Shown here: positions 20,928 through 31,535 of the stretch, piece by piece | Numbering within the stretch: the stretch's first letter is position 1 | Layout of the letters: each line of letters opens with the position of its first letter | NCBI GenBank assembly: GCA_033239125.1 | Contig: BSWB01000005.1 | Coordinates: 145,200,494 to 145,264,493, forward strand | Length of the DNA: 64,000 bases | Source of the DNA: Fagopyrum homotropicum | Lineage: Eukaryota; Streptophyta; Magnoliopsida; Caryophyllales; Polygonaceae | Direction of reading: 5' to 3' | Made by a program: the position numbers and the translations under genes | The notes under the pieces: model-generated | What the model was told of the DNA's origin: nothing | The model's database searches: none | What the model saw: the letters and a program-made list of their open reading frames with translations, nothing else

Positions 20928-22420
20928 TGAGTGTCCAAAAGTCTGAGACCAAATGATTAAAGAATAAGCCTTAAGAGTTTTCAGAGCAATTTGATGTGAT
21001 TCTAAGCTATTGAGATTCCAATAAGGAGATAGCTGCATTTTGTAAAACTTCAAGGGTAAAGTTCAGCATCAGAAAGACAGCTCTATAATTTACTCATGGT
21101 AATCAGTAAGCATTCTAAAAATTCTAAGGCAACGATACCATTGTCAAAGATTCCTGGACTAGACATTTCAACGAACGGGTTGTGTGCATACATAGGAACA
21201 TTATTTCCAACAAATGACAATGATAAATCACATTGCTTGTTAAACGGAAGTAATTTCTTTCAAATACATGAAGAAAAGCAGTACCTTACTGTAGTTCGGA
21301 ATCCCAAACACTGCACGAATCGCAAATTTCAGTTTTTGATCTCGCAAGAAACTTGTGCACTTGTGAAGGATGGAACGATGACGCAACTGCAAGCATAAAA
21401 AGAAGACGCAATGCCTCAATGTCCCACCCTTTAATTCTTTTTACTTATTTTCATATTTACTAGTTGGGCTGGGCTCAGAATTCAGGCCGCTTTCTGGGCT
21501 GCATAGGCCCATTAGTTTGTATGCTAATATAATATCCCGTCCTTTCAAAGCAACTCACATTAAAATTGTGCTTAGGTCCATTGGTGGTTAACTAGGGTTA
21601 ATTATAGTTTTTACAAACTTATGTGAGATGTTAATCTTTCAAAAAAAAACTTATGTGAGATGATATTTTATGCATTAAAATTGTGTTCAGACTTTATGAT
21701 TGTGTTATCGTTTAAATTTTTTGATCACAATTGTTAATTTTAACTCTTCTCGATTCAATAACTAACCGGTAATGACTATTACACGCGCGTCTTTTACAAA
21801 ACATGAATACCTCACCACCACCTTTAAAAACAACTCGCTTTTAGTTTATATAACTTTAACTTCACCACTAAGATATTATACGAATACAAAAACCTCGAAT
21901 TTATGGTTATTATGTAACTGCAAAGTTAGATTTATTGCCTCAAATTTATGGCGACTAAATTGATTATAAAAAATGGTTATCATAGAGTTTTAGAGAAAAT
22001 GTGCTCTAGGAGGCTTTAGGCTTTAGGCTTTTTATCAAAGAAAATGTGCTCTAGTACCGAATCGTCGTTTTTACAATATGTTTTCTAGACCGGATTTTTA
22101 CAATTACAGTCCAGAACTGGACCGGACCGTAATTTCCGATCCGATAAGGAGATTTAGGCCGGCATTAAAATCGTTTTAAGACAACATGTTTAGGCCGGTA
22201 TTAAATTGGTTGTAAGGCAAGATGTTCACATGCAATGGTTGTCATTATTACATACCAACTCTCTTTTGAAGGTCGGGGCACATATATGTCGACATGGACG
22301 GAAAGAGCAATTATAACACTTTTTTCATGCTTACAATTCATATGGAAATAATATATATTTTTACAATTCTATAGATTGTTGTTGCTTGTGAAGTTATCAA
22401 ATGAGAGCTATTCTACATAT
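20893..22420. repeat. Segmental duplication arm C (pairs with 11510-13110)
   Basis: This is the 5' end and upstream flank of the DIM1B-like gene, collinear with the arm at 11.5 kb. It ends near 22420 at 'gagctattctacat', exactly where arm B carries the hAT MITE. At 21944-21973 a 30-base stretch beginning 'tttatggcgactaaa' is repeated identically at about 37730. No gene besides DIM1B is seen. Confidence 0.85.
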
Positions 22421-22529
22421 TACTAGCTAACATATTTATTCCAATTGGTCCCTTTCTTTAACTCCTTGTCTCTATCTTGGTTAAAAAAACTAGACTCACG
22501 TAAATGTCCACACCAATTCCGGTCCAGGT

Positions 22530-22725
22530 TGTCAGAGTCCGATACAGACAAACTGGTAGAGCGGGGGTCGTGTGCAGAGCGTTCATGCGCATTAGGCTCA
22601 AGCCCAACACATAAACTCGGCGAGGTTTCTTCCTAAAACCAATTGACAATAGTAGGAGTAGCCCACCAATCTTATATACTAGGCTTGTCTCCATCTTTCG
22701 ATGTGAAACCTTATTATCTCCAACA
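22530..22725 (-). mobile_element. Solo LTR of a small copia/TRIM-type retroelement
   Basis: It is bounded by TG..CA on the minus strand and flanked by the 5-bp target duplication CAGGT (22525-22529, 22726-22730). It is homologous over its whole length to the LTR at 55671-55864, sharing 'gtagagcgggggtcgtgtgc', 'gcgcattaggc' and 'ttattatctccaaca'. It lies inside CCGGTCC-rich sequence resembling the hAT element at 47 kb, so it may be nested. Downstream 22730-23344 is AT-rich with nothing recognisable. Confidence 0.85.
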
Positions 22726-23344
22726 CAGGTCCAATCCAACTACATATTTTCAGTCCAGGTCCGATCCGGACGAACAGTCCAACCTATATCTTATATAGTA
22801 TATTAACTTTGGATTACGAAACATTAGGTTTAAAAGTAAAACGATATTGATCGATCAAAGTTCGCCTGGGAATAAATGTGGGGAAAATAATTGAAAAATA
22901 TCAATTATATTAATTGATGAACTCGTATACATGTGCATATATGCACCAAGAACGAAAGTACCAACACGTACGCATGGAGTATACCACAATAATATGAAGC
23001 TAAAGAGGCAATCAGCTATGGCGTCCCATCTCCATTCTCTGCATTTATAATCTTCTCCAGCAATATATTATTCGCCAGCTATTTTATGCCAAAACAATAT
23101 CTCATTCTTCATATTCTTATAAAAAAAAAAACTCATTGTTCATATATATAGCTTTTTTCACCTAAAACATGACATCAAAGCGGTTAGCTTTCAGTCTATC
23201 GATGAGAATGAGATTGATATTCGACGCCTTTATTTGTAAAACTAATGAAATTTTGGCGGCTCATCTTAATGTATATGTGTTCGGGTCCGAACTCAACAAA
23301 TAAGTGGTGAAATTCATTCTATACCAATCGAAAGATTTATATAT

Positions 23345-23353
23345 ATATATCAA

Positions 23354-23417
<64 letters not shown>
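23345..23417. repeat. (TA)n microsatellite at the left border of the large transposon
   Basis: A nearly pure TA run abuts the element end GGGTGTGGTTCC. A second TA run lies beyond the other end at 34933-34965. Confidence 0.9.
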
Positions 23418-23421
<4 letters not shown>

Positions 23422-23626
23422 GTGGTTCCATGAGAACAACCTCTAACATGAGAACATGAGAACAATCACAGACCGTAGGATTGTTTACTATTAAGGGTCG
23501 AGATTTGGGGTTAGTATCGTAATTATTAATAAAATTTCAACACACACGCGCTTCCAAATATAGCACAATTTAGAATCCCTAATTTCACTCCATACAAGCT
23601 GCACAATTTGGAATCCCTAGATCAAC

Positions 23627-24165
23627 CGGCGGCTCATTTGCGTTTTCCCCTCTACTGCGTCCGGTGAAGAAAAGCCATCTCGTTTGCGGTTTGCCCTCTG
23701 CTGCTTCCGGTGACCTCCAGGCTTCTCGTTTGCGGTTTGCCCTCTGCTGCGTCCGGTGACATCGAAGCTTCTCGTTTGCCCTTTTCTGCGTCCGGTGAGT
23801 CGATTGTGGCGGCACAAGCAGGGGGGTTTTCTCTCGTTTGCGGTTTGCCCTCTGCTGCATCCGGTGACCTCCAGGCTTCTCGTTTGCCCTTTTCTGCGTC
23901 CGGCGAGTCGGTTGTGGCGGCACAAGCACGGGTTTTCTCTCGTTTGCGGTTTGTCCTCTGCTGCATCCGGTGAGTCGACTGGTTCTTCGGTATCCTGTAA
24001 CAAAAAACCGCAGAGAGCTCTTGTGAGTCATACATTGATATATAATGCACTTTTCGTTTGCCCTTTTTGCAACCTCTCGTTTGCGGCACAAGCAGGCTTC
24101 TCGTTTGCACTTTTCTGAGTCCGGCGAGTCGGTTGTGGCGGCACAAGCAGGGGTTTTTCTCTCGT
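23627..24165. repeat. Subterminal GC-rich tandem repeats of the transposon
   Basis: Blocks of about 60 and 125 bp built from 'ctcgtttgcggtttgccctc', 'tgctgcgtccggtgac' and 'gtggcggcacaagcag' repeat about four times. Several long frames run through them on both strands, giving repetitive peptides that are by-products of the repeat and not proteins. Such subterminal repeats often hold transposase-binding or promoter functions in DNA transposons. Confidence 0.7.
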
Positions 24166-25227
24166 TGTAATTCGACTGGTTGTTCGGTATCCTGCTTACC
24201 CTATATCTGGAACATATGTTTTTTATTGCTTGCATTTGCTTCTCTTCTTCCTTTACATGAATTATTTATGTAATTCTCTATTTTCTCTCTTTTCAACCAA
24301 CTGTACTACTCCAAAAATTTGGCATTTCACGACCTCGGCTTACTGTATACATGACATCTTACTGCTTACATTAGTTGCTACATTTTGAAGTCTGCATGTT
24401 CTATTACATGAGCTATTGAAGCAATTATCACTGGTGGATGGTTTATAGATGGCAATATTTTGGCCCTTTGGAGGTTTTTGTTCCATCATTATATGTTCGG
24501 TATCCTGCTTACCTTATATGTAGGTGAATTTGTTTTGTGGCAGAGAGCTCTTGTGAAGTTTTCTTGATTGGAGCGGACATTTTTGGGGGTAATGGCAGAT
24601 TCTTCTATAGGTATGTCTTGCTTGCATTGCTTGGTTGAATATTGTTGGTGGTTTTGTGATTGGTGTGTTGATATTTGCTTTCATTGTTGTTTTTGATTAA
24701 TTATGAATAATCTTAGACCGACCTTATAGTAATGTTGGTGGAATATGTTGAGGAAATATATTCTATAATTAAGAATGATGCGAATATGAAGTGCATATAT
24801 GATGCATATGTTTTTGATTAATTATGAATAATCTTAGACCGACCTTATAGTAATGTTGGTGGAATATGAAGTGCATATATGCTGCGGTTTTTGTTATCAA
24901 CAAGATAGTTTGTAAATATTATTCATAGTTATTAATTTGTTTTACGAGTTTTAAGCTTATGTTCTCTACTATAAGTTAACATATATGATGCATATGTTTT
25001 CTATTAACTACGAATAATGCGAATATGAAGTTCATATTAGATTTGAAAACATAACCTACCTACGAATAATTATTGTGTAGACTATTTATGTATATTAATA
25101 CAGTACGTAGGTAAATGATGTTTGAATTTAATTAGCTATGTTGTCACTTTTTGTGTTGTATAATAAAAACAATCTTGTGTTTTAGATAATGAAGACTATT
25201 TTGTGTTGTATAATGAAAACTATAGAT

Positions 25228-28200
25228 ATGAGTTCCAAAAGGAAGCGTATTTTGAGGTCTGGATCAGTGCGTACAAAGATATCGGGAAAGAAGAAAGAAA
25301 TTCCAAAGGGGGAACACATCGTTTGTGATGATGGTAGTTCGGAGGATTTTGAAGACGTGCCTATTTCTAAGATACTGGATAGAAAGACTAGAGGAAAGAG
25401 CACGATTTTAATGATAGAAAATCGTAAGAATGATGAAGGTATGTTTTTATTTCCTAACAAACCGTAATGGGCGCATTTGTATTTTAAACCTTATTTTTAT
25501 GTTTGCTATACAAAAACTCGTAGGCATTGAATTAATTAGTCAACATGTTCTCATATTTAGTATACAAAAAAATTTCGATTGACATGTAAAATAGTAGTTA
25601 ATTATGAATAAATTGTGATTACATCGATTTACTAATATGATAATGCATTATTAATTACGAATAATGACGTGTAATGAAAATGTTGTTTACGCAGTTGTGA
25701 AGAATGTCACCAAGCCTAAGGACGTTAAAGGAAAGGGTAAAGGGAAGTTGGCTAGTGATGAAGAGGAACAGGATCTTGACGATATTTCTGATGGGGATAA
25801 GATTGTTACCAAACGGAAGAGAGTTGCTAAAGGTCCAAGGCAAAGCAGGGGGAAGCTTGAAGGGTACAACAACTTGCCTACCAGGTGCTCTCCAAAATCT
25901 TTTGTGAATGGCATTAAAGAACTTTTGTCGGATGGAGAAAAGCATGTTGCGCAGATAAATGCAATTAGGGACATTGGATTTGGTAGTTTCTTAGAATTGG
26001 AATTAAGAAATACGCCATTGTCCCTTTGTTCTTGGTTAGTTGATCACTTTGATCCTAACAAGTGCAGCTTAGAATTTGAGGATGGACGAAGCCTTTACAT
26101 AACACCTGAAGATGTTCATATTTGTCTTGGGTTGCCGTTGGGTGGTAACAAAGAAAGTGGAAAGAAGGAGAGTGATACCGACAAGGTTAGGGATAAATGG
26201 AGGCTTCAATATACTCAAAAATATGTTAATTTGAGGCCAGATCATGTAAGGCAACGGATGGTTGAGGGTTTGGATGGAGGGCTTGAGTTTCTTCAGAATT
26301 TTCTAGTGTTGTTTGATACTTGTGTGGTAAACAGCATTAAGAGCGGTTGTGTGAATCAAGGGTTGGTGACCCGCTTGTCAAGTGTTGTAGCAATGAAGAA
26401 AGTCAATTGGTGTGAACGCGTTATTAAGAGTCTTGTTTCATCGAAGTCAAGATTTGTGGAAGATGGTTTATGTTTTACAGGGCCACTGTTGTTCCTGGTG
26501 GTAAGTATTGAATTTTGGTTCATTGGTTCTCTATTATTTATTGAACATAAATATATTTTGTTTATGGATATGTAGCTTTTCTACCTTGATCGTGTGGTGC
26601 ATCGAGGAGTTAGAGAGGTCGAAAGGTGTATACCTGTATTCCGTGGATGGACAGATTCTATGGTTGCTGAACGAGAAAAAAGCGAGATGTTAGGAGGGGG
26701 TTTTGGACGAGGACGGATAGAGGATGTTCAAATACTACCATCAAATGCAAATATTTTGGTCACAACTGAGGTATATTACACACTTTTTTGTGTATGTATA
26801 TAACTTTTATTCGTAATTACTATGAATTCAAAATATATATAATTATGAATAATTTCAGCTATTATTCATGCGCTTGTAAGGACGTGTAAATTATTCGTAA
26901 TTATTATGTATTATTATTAGTAGTAACTATGAATAAACTAAGCTAATCTATCTGGATTGTGTGTGGTCGTATAAATTATTCGTAATTAATATGTATTCAT
27001 AATTTCAATAATTATGAATAATGTTTTAAAGTTTTTGTTATTTTTTTATTAAAATGTAGGATTACAAACGCGATCTGTTGAGTGGAGTCTTGGAGATGAT
27101 TGCTGGTATAAAGGGTTTCATTGAAAAATCTAACAAAATCCCAAGAAATATGATGAGCGAATCTGGAATAAGGGCTTGTTATGATTTGGGGAAGATGGCT
27201 TTGAGTGGTTGTGGGTACAGTGGAGAAGGAAGTAGTGGGAACGTGGGTACTCAATTTGAGGATGTTATGACTCAAAGTACTCAATCCGTATGGAACGATC
27301 CCGTGTTGTTGGCAAACATGAAGAAGATTGACGATGCAATCAAGCTTAGGGACGAACTGTTGAAGGAGAAGAATAGTTGGCCTAGTTTTGACTTAGGGGT
27401 TTTCACAAGTCAAAGTGCTAAAGGAGTTGATCCCGTAGATATTGCTATAAGGGACATTGTTAGTGGATATAAGAATGATGTGTCCGTTGAAGATGATGGA
27501 AATGAAGACATATTAGAAGGTGATGTTGAAAAGGTCGGTATATTTAACAATTCATTCGATACCAATGGTTTGTACACATTATCAAAATTTATTTTGTACT
27601 ATTTTATTTTTGTTAGGGGGATGCGGAAGGAGATTTAGGAGGACCATCTGATATGCGGATGAAGGAAGATTGCGGTGGTGCTTTTGTCGAGGTTTATTAA
27701 ATTTTTTTTGTTGTACCATTATTACAATTGATATGAATATGTGCTGCATGAATGAAGATGTAGTGTAATAACATGTATGATATCATTGTTGGTGTATATG
27801 CTAAGTAAAAGTTATGTATTCGTAATTATAATTAAAAAATTATGTTGTAAAGGTGAACCCAACCGAGCGTGATGCCGGTCAGGATAGTGATGAGCATGTC
27901 GGTGACGACCCATACGTTGAACAAGAAGGCAATGAGGTAATCCCCAAATTGTTCTATTATTCGTTTTTATTATAATATATTATTCTGGTTACTCGTTAGT
28001 CAACACTTTGCTATTGAACTCTATATTCTGCGACTATTGTCTACTCATAAACTAATTGTATTCGTATTTATTTGGCAAAAACAGGTATTCACATATCTTT
28101 GCATGACTTTATTTGGTTTTTTGTATCATCAGATTATTAAACCTGTCTCCACTCTCCAGTATGTTATTGTTTACACGAGGCTGTATTATTTTTTTAAATT

Positions 28201-30590
28201 TTTTGTATGTTTTGCATCAAGTAGGAATCAAGCACACCACAATTTTTTATATCAGAGCATGTAAACTTTAGTAGCTAAGCTGTCCTTTCTCAGAAAAGAA
28301 GTATAGTCACCGATTTCTCTAGTCAATATGTGATTGATATGAACCCAGGATATCAGTTCTTCAGTTTTAGTTATTATCTTTATGGGCTGTTAGGTATATA
28401 TATGTAAACTTTAGTAGCTAAGCTGTCCTTTCTCAGAAAAGAAGTATAGTCACCGATTTATGTAGTCAATATGTGATTGATATGAAGATGTAGTGTAATA
28501 ACAGGTATGATATCTGTGTTGGTGTATATGTTAAGTAAAAGTTATGTATTCGTAATTATAATTAAAAAATTATGTTGTAAAGGTGAACACAACCGAGCGT
28601 GATGCCGGTCAGGATAGTGATGAGCATGTCGGTGACGACCCATACGTTGAACAAGAAGGCAATGAGGTAATCCCCGAATTGTTCTATTATTCGTTTTTAT
28701 TATAATATATTATTCTGGTTACTCGTTAGTCAACACTTTGCTATTGAACTCTATATTCTGCGGCTATTTGTCTACTCATAAACTAATTGTATTCGTATTT
28801 ATTTTTATAAATTGCTGCTGTATAGATGGACCCTATTGATCATGTTGTGGGTAAGGATAGCGATCATGTGACCGATGACAACACACACGTTGAACAAGAG
28901 GACAATAAGGTATTGATTTGTAATGTTCTTGTTTTTTTGTTTATTTATGTAGTTGTAAACGGGGAATATGAATTTACTTGTTTAGGTTGCTGAGGAAAAA
29001 TTTGATGATGTTGGTGATGTTCTGAGTACGGATGAGGATGTAACTGAAACAAATGAACCAGCAAATAAGGTGTCTGAACCATCGTATGATGGATACCGTG
29101 TCCCTAAACGGCATGATAAGGTACTAATAAATTTTTTATTTTTCCGTTTCTTATGTACTTGGTAGATATTATGTTTTTTTACTTGTCTTTTATTCATTAT
29201 GTTATCTAATGTCATGATAAGGGGAAGGAGATTGTGGGGTACAACGCAACCCCACCACGTGGGAAGAGGATTGGTAAACGTGCAGTGACGGATAAGAGTC
29301 CTTACATTGATAGATTTGTCGATCCATCAAAGAAGATAACTAAAATTCAACGACAAATAGCACAGTTCGTCATTGACCTTTGTTTGAGGTATATATAGTA
29401 ACATTATTATTGTTTTACAGATTTATTAAAACAACGGTGATGAGGGACTATATTGATTAAGCTAATACATTTTGTCATGTAGCAAAAACGTTTTTCAGAT
29501 ATCTTATGAAGTAATTCCAAGAGGGGAAGACATTGAGATGTACACCCTAAAATCTATAGAATGTCGTAGGATGGCAGAGGGTGGTGTTGTATGTGCAAGC
29601 ATAATGGATGTGTGGTGTATCTATCTAAGTAGACAGGAATCATTGCGAAGTCCATCGTCCCCACACGTCTTATTTTTGCCTCCCTTTGTCACGGTCAGTT
29701 TATTCGTAATTAACGTCTTTTCTTCATTGAATATATAATTGGATATAAATATATATTCGTAATTAGCTAACTTTTTTTAAAAACATGTGTCTACCTTTTG
29801 TTATAGTATGTACCTGTTGTGAAAGAAGTTGGTGTAGGGTTTGACCGTAGATATGAAAAATTTACTAGAGCTTTCGATGTTGCCCTTCGCTTTTGTGGAG
29901 ATAGTGTTGATTTGACTGATTTTGACATGGTTAGTGCTCATATTGTAAGTTGATTTATTGTATTTTTTTAAGCTTATACTGATTTTTTTTTATTTCTTCT
30001 ATTTGTTTCAAGATAATGTTCCCACTGAGTTGTAAGATGCATCACTTTGTGGTGTGTTTCCATATGAAGACTGCTGTGGCTGAGATACTTGATAATCGTA
30101 GAGATTCCGACATTGATTACAACTACTATGTCAATCGACTGGTAAGGTTTAGTTTGAAAGATGCATCACTTTAATCGTTGGATTCGTAATTATACATTGT
30201 TTGTTACATTAATTTCAGGCGTTGCTATTTGGTCTACACCTTATTAATGTTGGATTAGACTCAATGGGTGGAAGGATACGTGCGATAGAGGAAGCCAAGG
30301 TTTTGAAGATGGCGTGGAAAGATAACAGGGTATCTGATGATAGTGGAATATATGCTATGAGACATATGGAAACATACAAAGGGGATGCTAAGTGGGAATG
30401 TGGCTTCAAGTATCAGAGGGTACAGAGTCTAAAGACATTAAGGGTTCAATATCTGCACCGATTCCTTATCAGTGAGATTAATGAGGTAAAGGATAATCTT
30501 TTGAATGCCTTGGAGATGGGTGCTACACAGATTGACGAGTGGACATCAAGAATGGAGGATGACGATGAGCGTTTAGATAGACTTCCTTGA
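25228..30590 (+). CDS. Transposon-borne plant-mobile-domain/ULP1-like protein (many exons)
   Basis: Probable exons: 25228-25438, 25695-26500, 26576-26770, 27060-27533, 27617-27691, 27853-27936, 28583-28666, 28826-28909, 28986-29119, about 29221-29389, about 29482-29695, about 29806-29929, about 30013-30140 and 30219-30590. There may be an upstream first exon near 24593. The N-part is a basic Lys/Arg region. Then comes a segment with C-S-W-L-V-D-H-F-D-P and E-D-V-H-I-C-L-G-L-P typical of the plant mobile/aminotransferase-like family. Acidic repeats follow, and a C-terminal C48 (Ulp1) fold with M-H-H-F-V-V-C-F-H and E-I-L-D. The position of the catalytic cysteine (usually D-C-G) reads D-S-G in D-D-S-G-I-Y-A-M-R-H-M-E, so SUMO-protease activity is doubtful. 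Exon edges before 27060 and around 29221 are the least sure. Confidence 0.72.
27853..28909 (+). repeat. Three tandem 84-bp exons encoding an acidic 28-residue repeat
   Basis: The exons 27853-27936, 28583-28666 and 28826-28909 are each exactly 84 bp, flanked by AG and GT, and encode versions of D-S-D-E-H-V-G-D-D-P-Y-V-E-Q. The first two differ by one base or so and lie in a larger duplicated block (27752-28073 and 28483-28803, offset about 731 bp); the third is older. All keep phase zero. Between them 28262-28345 and 28404-28487 are a second internal direct repeat. Confidence 0.8.
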
Positions 30591-30599
30591 CTTAATGTA

Positions 30600-31535
30600 A
30601 TCTACTAGTAGCAACTTGATATCTTCAAACTTAGCTCTGTCTATTGGGTTTTTAGGACAATTGTTGGATTTATTTTGTTTATGTCTACTTTGATTTGACT
30701 GGTTCTTACTCGTTGTGTCGTGGGTGTTTGATGAATGCTTATTCGTAGTTAATATTATTTTTGTTATATAGTTGTCATATCGAGTAGTATAACAATCGTA
30801 ATTATTAATAAGTGATTGTAATTTGGTCAATGAAATTTATAACGTTTGTATAATATTTACTATTAAGTTCGTAAAACAACATTACCAATACTATATTATG
30901 TACTTGTTTTTGACATATCAGCGATTATTCGTAATTACCACTGTTTTTTACTTGTTAAATGACAATGTATACACGAAATTATTCGTATGTACAAATATTT
31001 TTTAAGTGAGCTATAACAAAGTATAAAATCATTAAGTTCGTAATTACAAGCATTTTGTTAGTTATACAGAACAATATATAGAATCATTGAGTTCGTAATT
31101 ACAAACGGTCATTGCTGTGATCGTTTCAATAGGCTTCCTTTACTTAATGCACTCTACTACTAGCAACTTGAAATCTTCAAACTTAGCTATTTTTATGGTT
31201 TTTTAGGATTATTGTTTGACTTATATTGTGAATGTCTAGATTGTTTTGACTAGTTAGTAATCGATGTTTCGTGGATGTTTGCATAATTTACACTATGAAG
31301 TTTCAAAACCAAATTGACAATAATATATTATTTACTTGTGTTCGACATAATAGTGATGATTCGTAATTAGAAACGTTTTTAAGTGAGTTTTAACAATGTA
31401 TAGTAGCCCATAATTCGTAATTACAATCGTTTGTTAAGTGAAATAATAAATTGATGATAAGCACTAAGTCCTAAATGGACTTAAAGGTTTGAACAATTAC
31501 GAATTCAAATAATGTAAAATACCACTAACTACATT
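30600..31535. other. Spacer between the convergent transposon genes, rich in a short motif
   Basis: AT-rich, with the motif TTCGTAATTA or a one-base variant about every 100 bp (for example 30797, 30929, 31040, 31094, 31361, 31410). Two related blocks (30597-30680 and 31140-31230) share 'agcaacttgatatcttcaaa' with one difference, a duplicated 3' region. No gene. Confidence 0.6.

Noticed and set aside
20927..21053. Earlier in-frame start for DIM1B adding 42 residues
   Set aside because: The added leader does not look like a transit peptide, whereas the start at 20927 gives a basic mitochondrial-type N-terminus and the family's usual length.
23585..24235. Overlapping frames of 120-216 codons on both strands
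   Set aside because: They follow the GC-rich tandem repeat of the transposon end; several frames are open at once and the peptides are repetitive, which is expected of repeat DNA.
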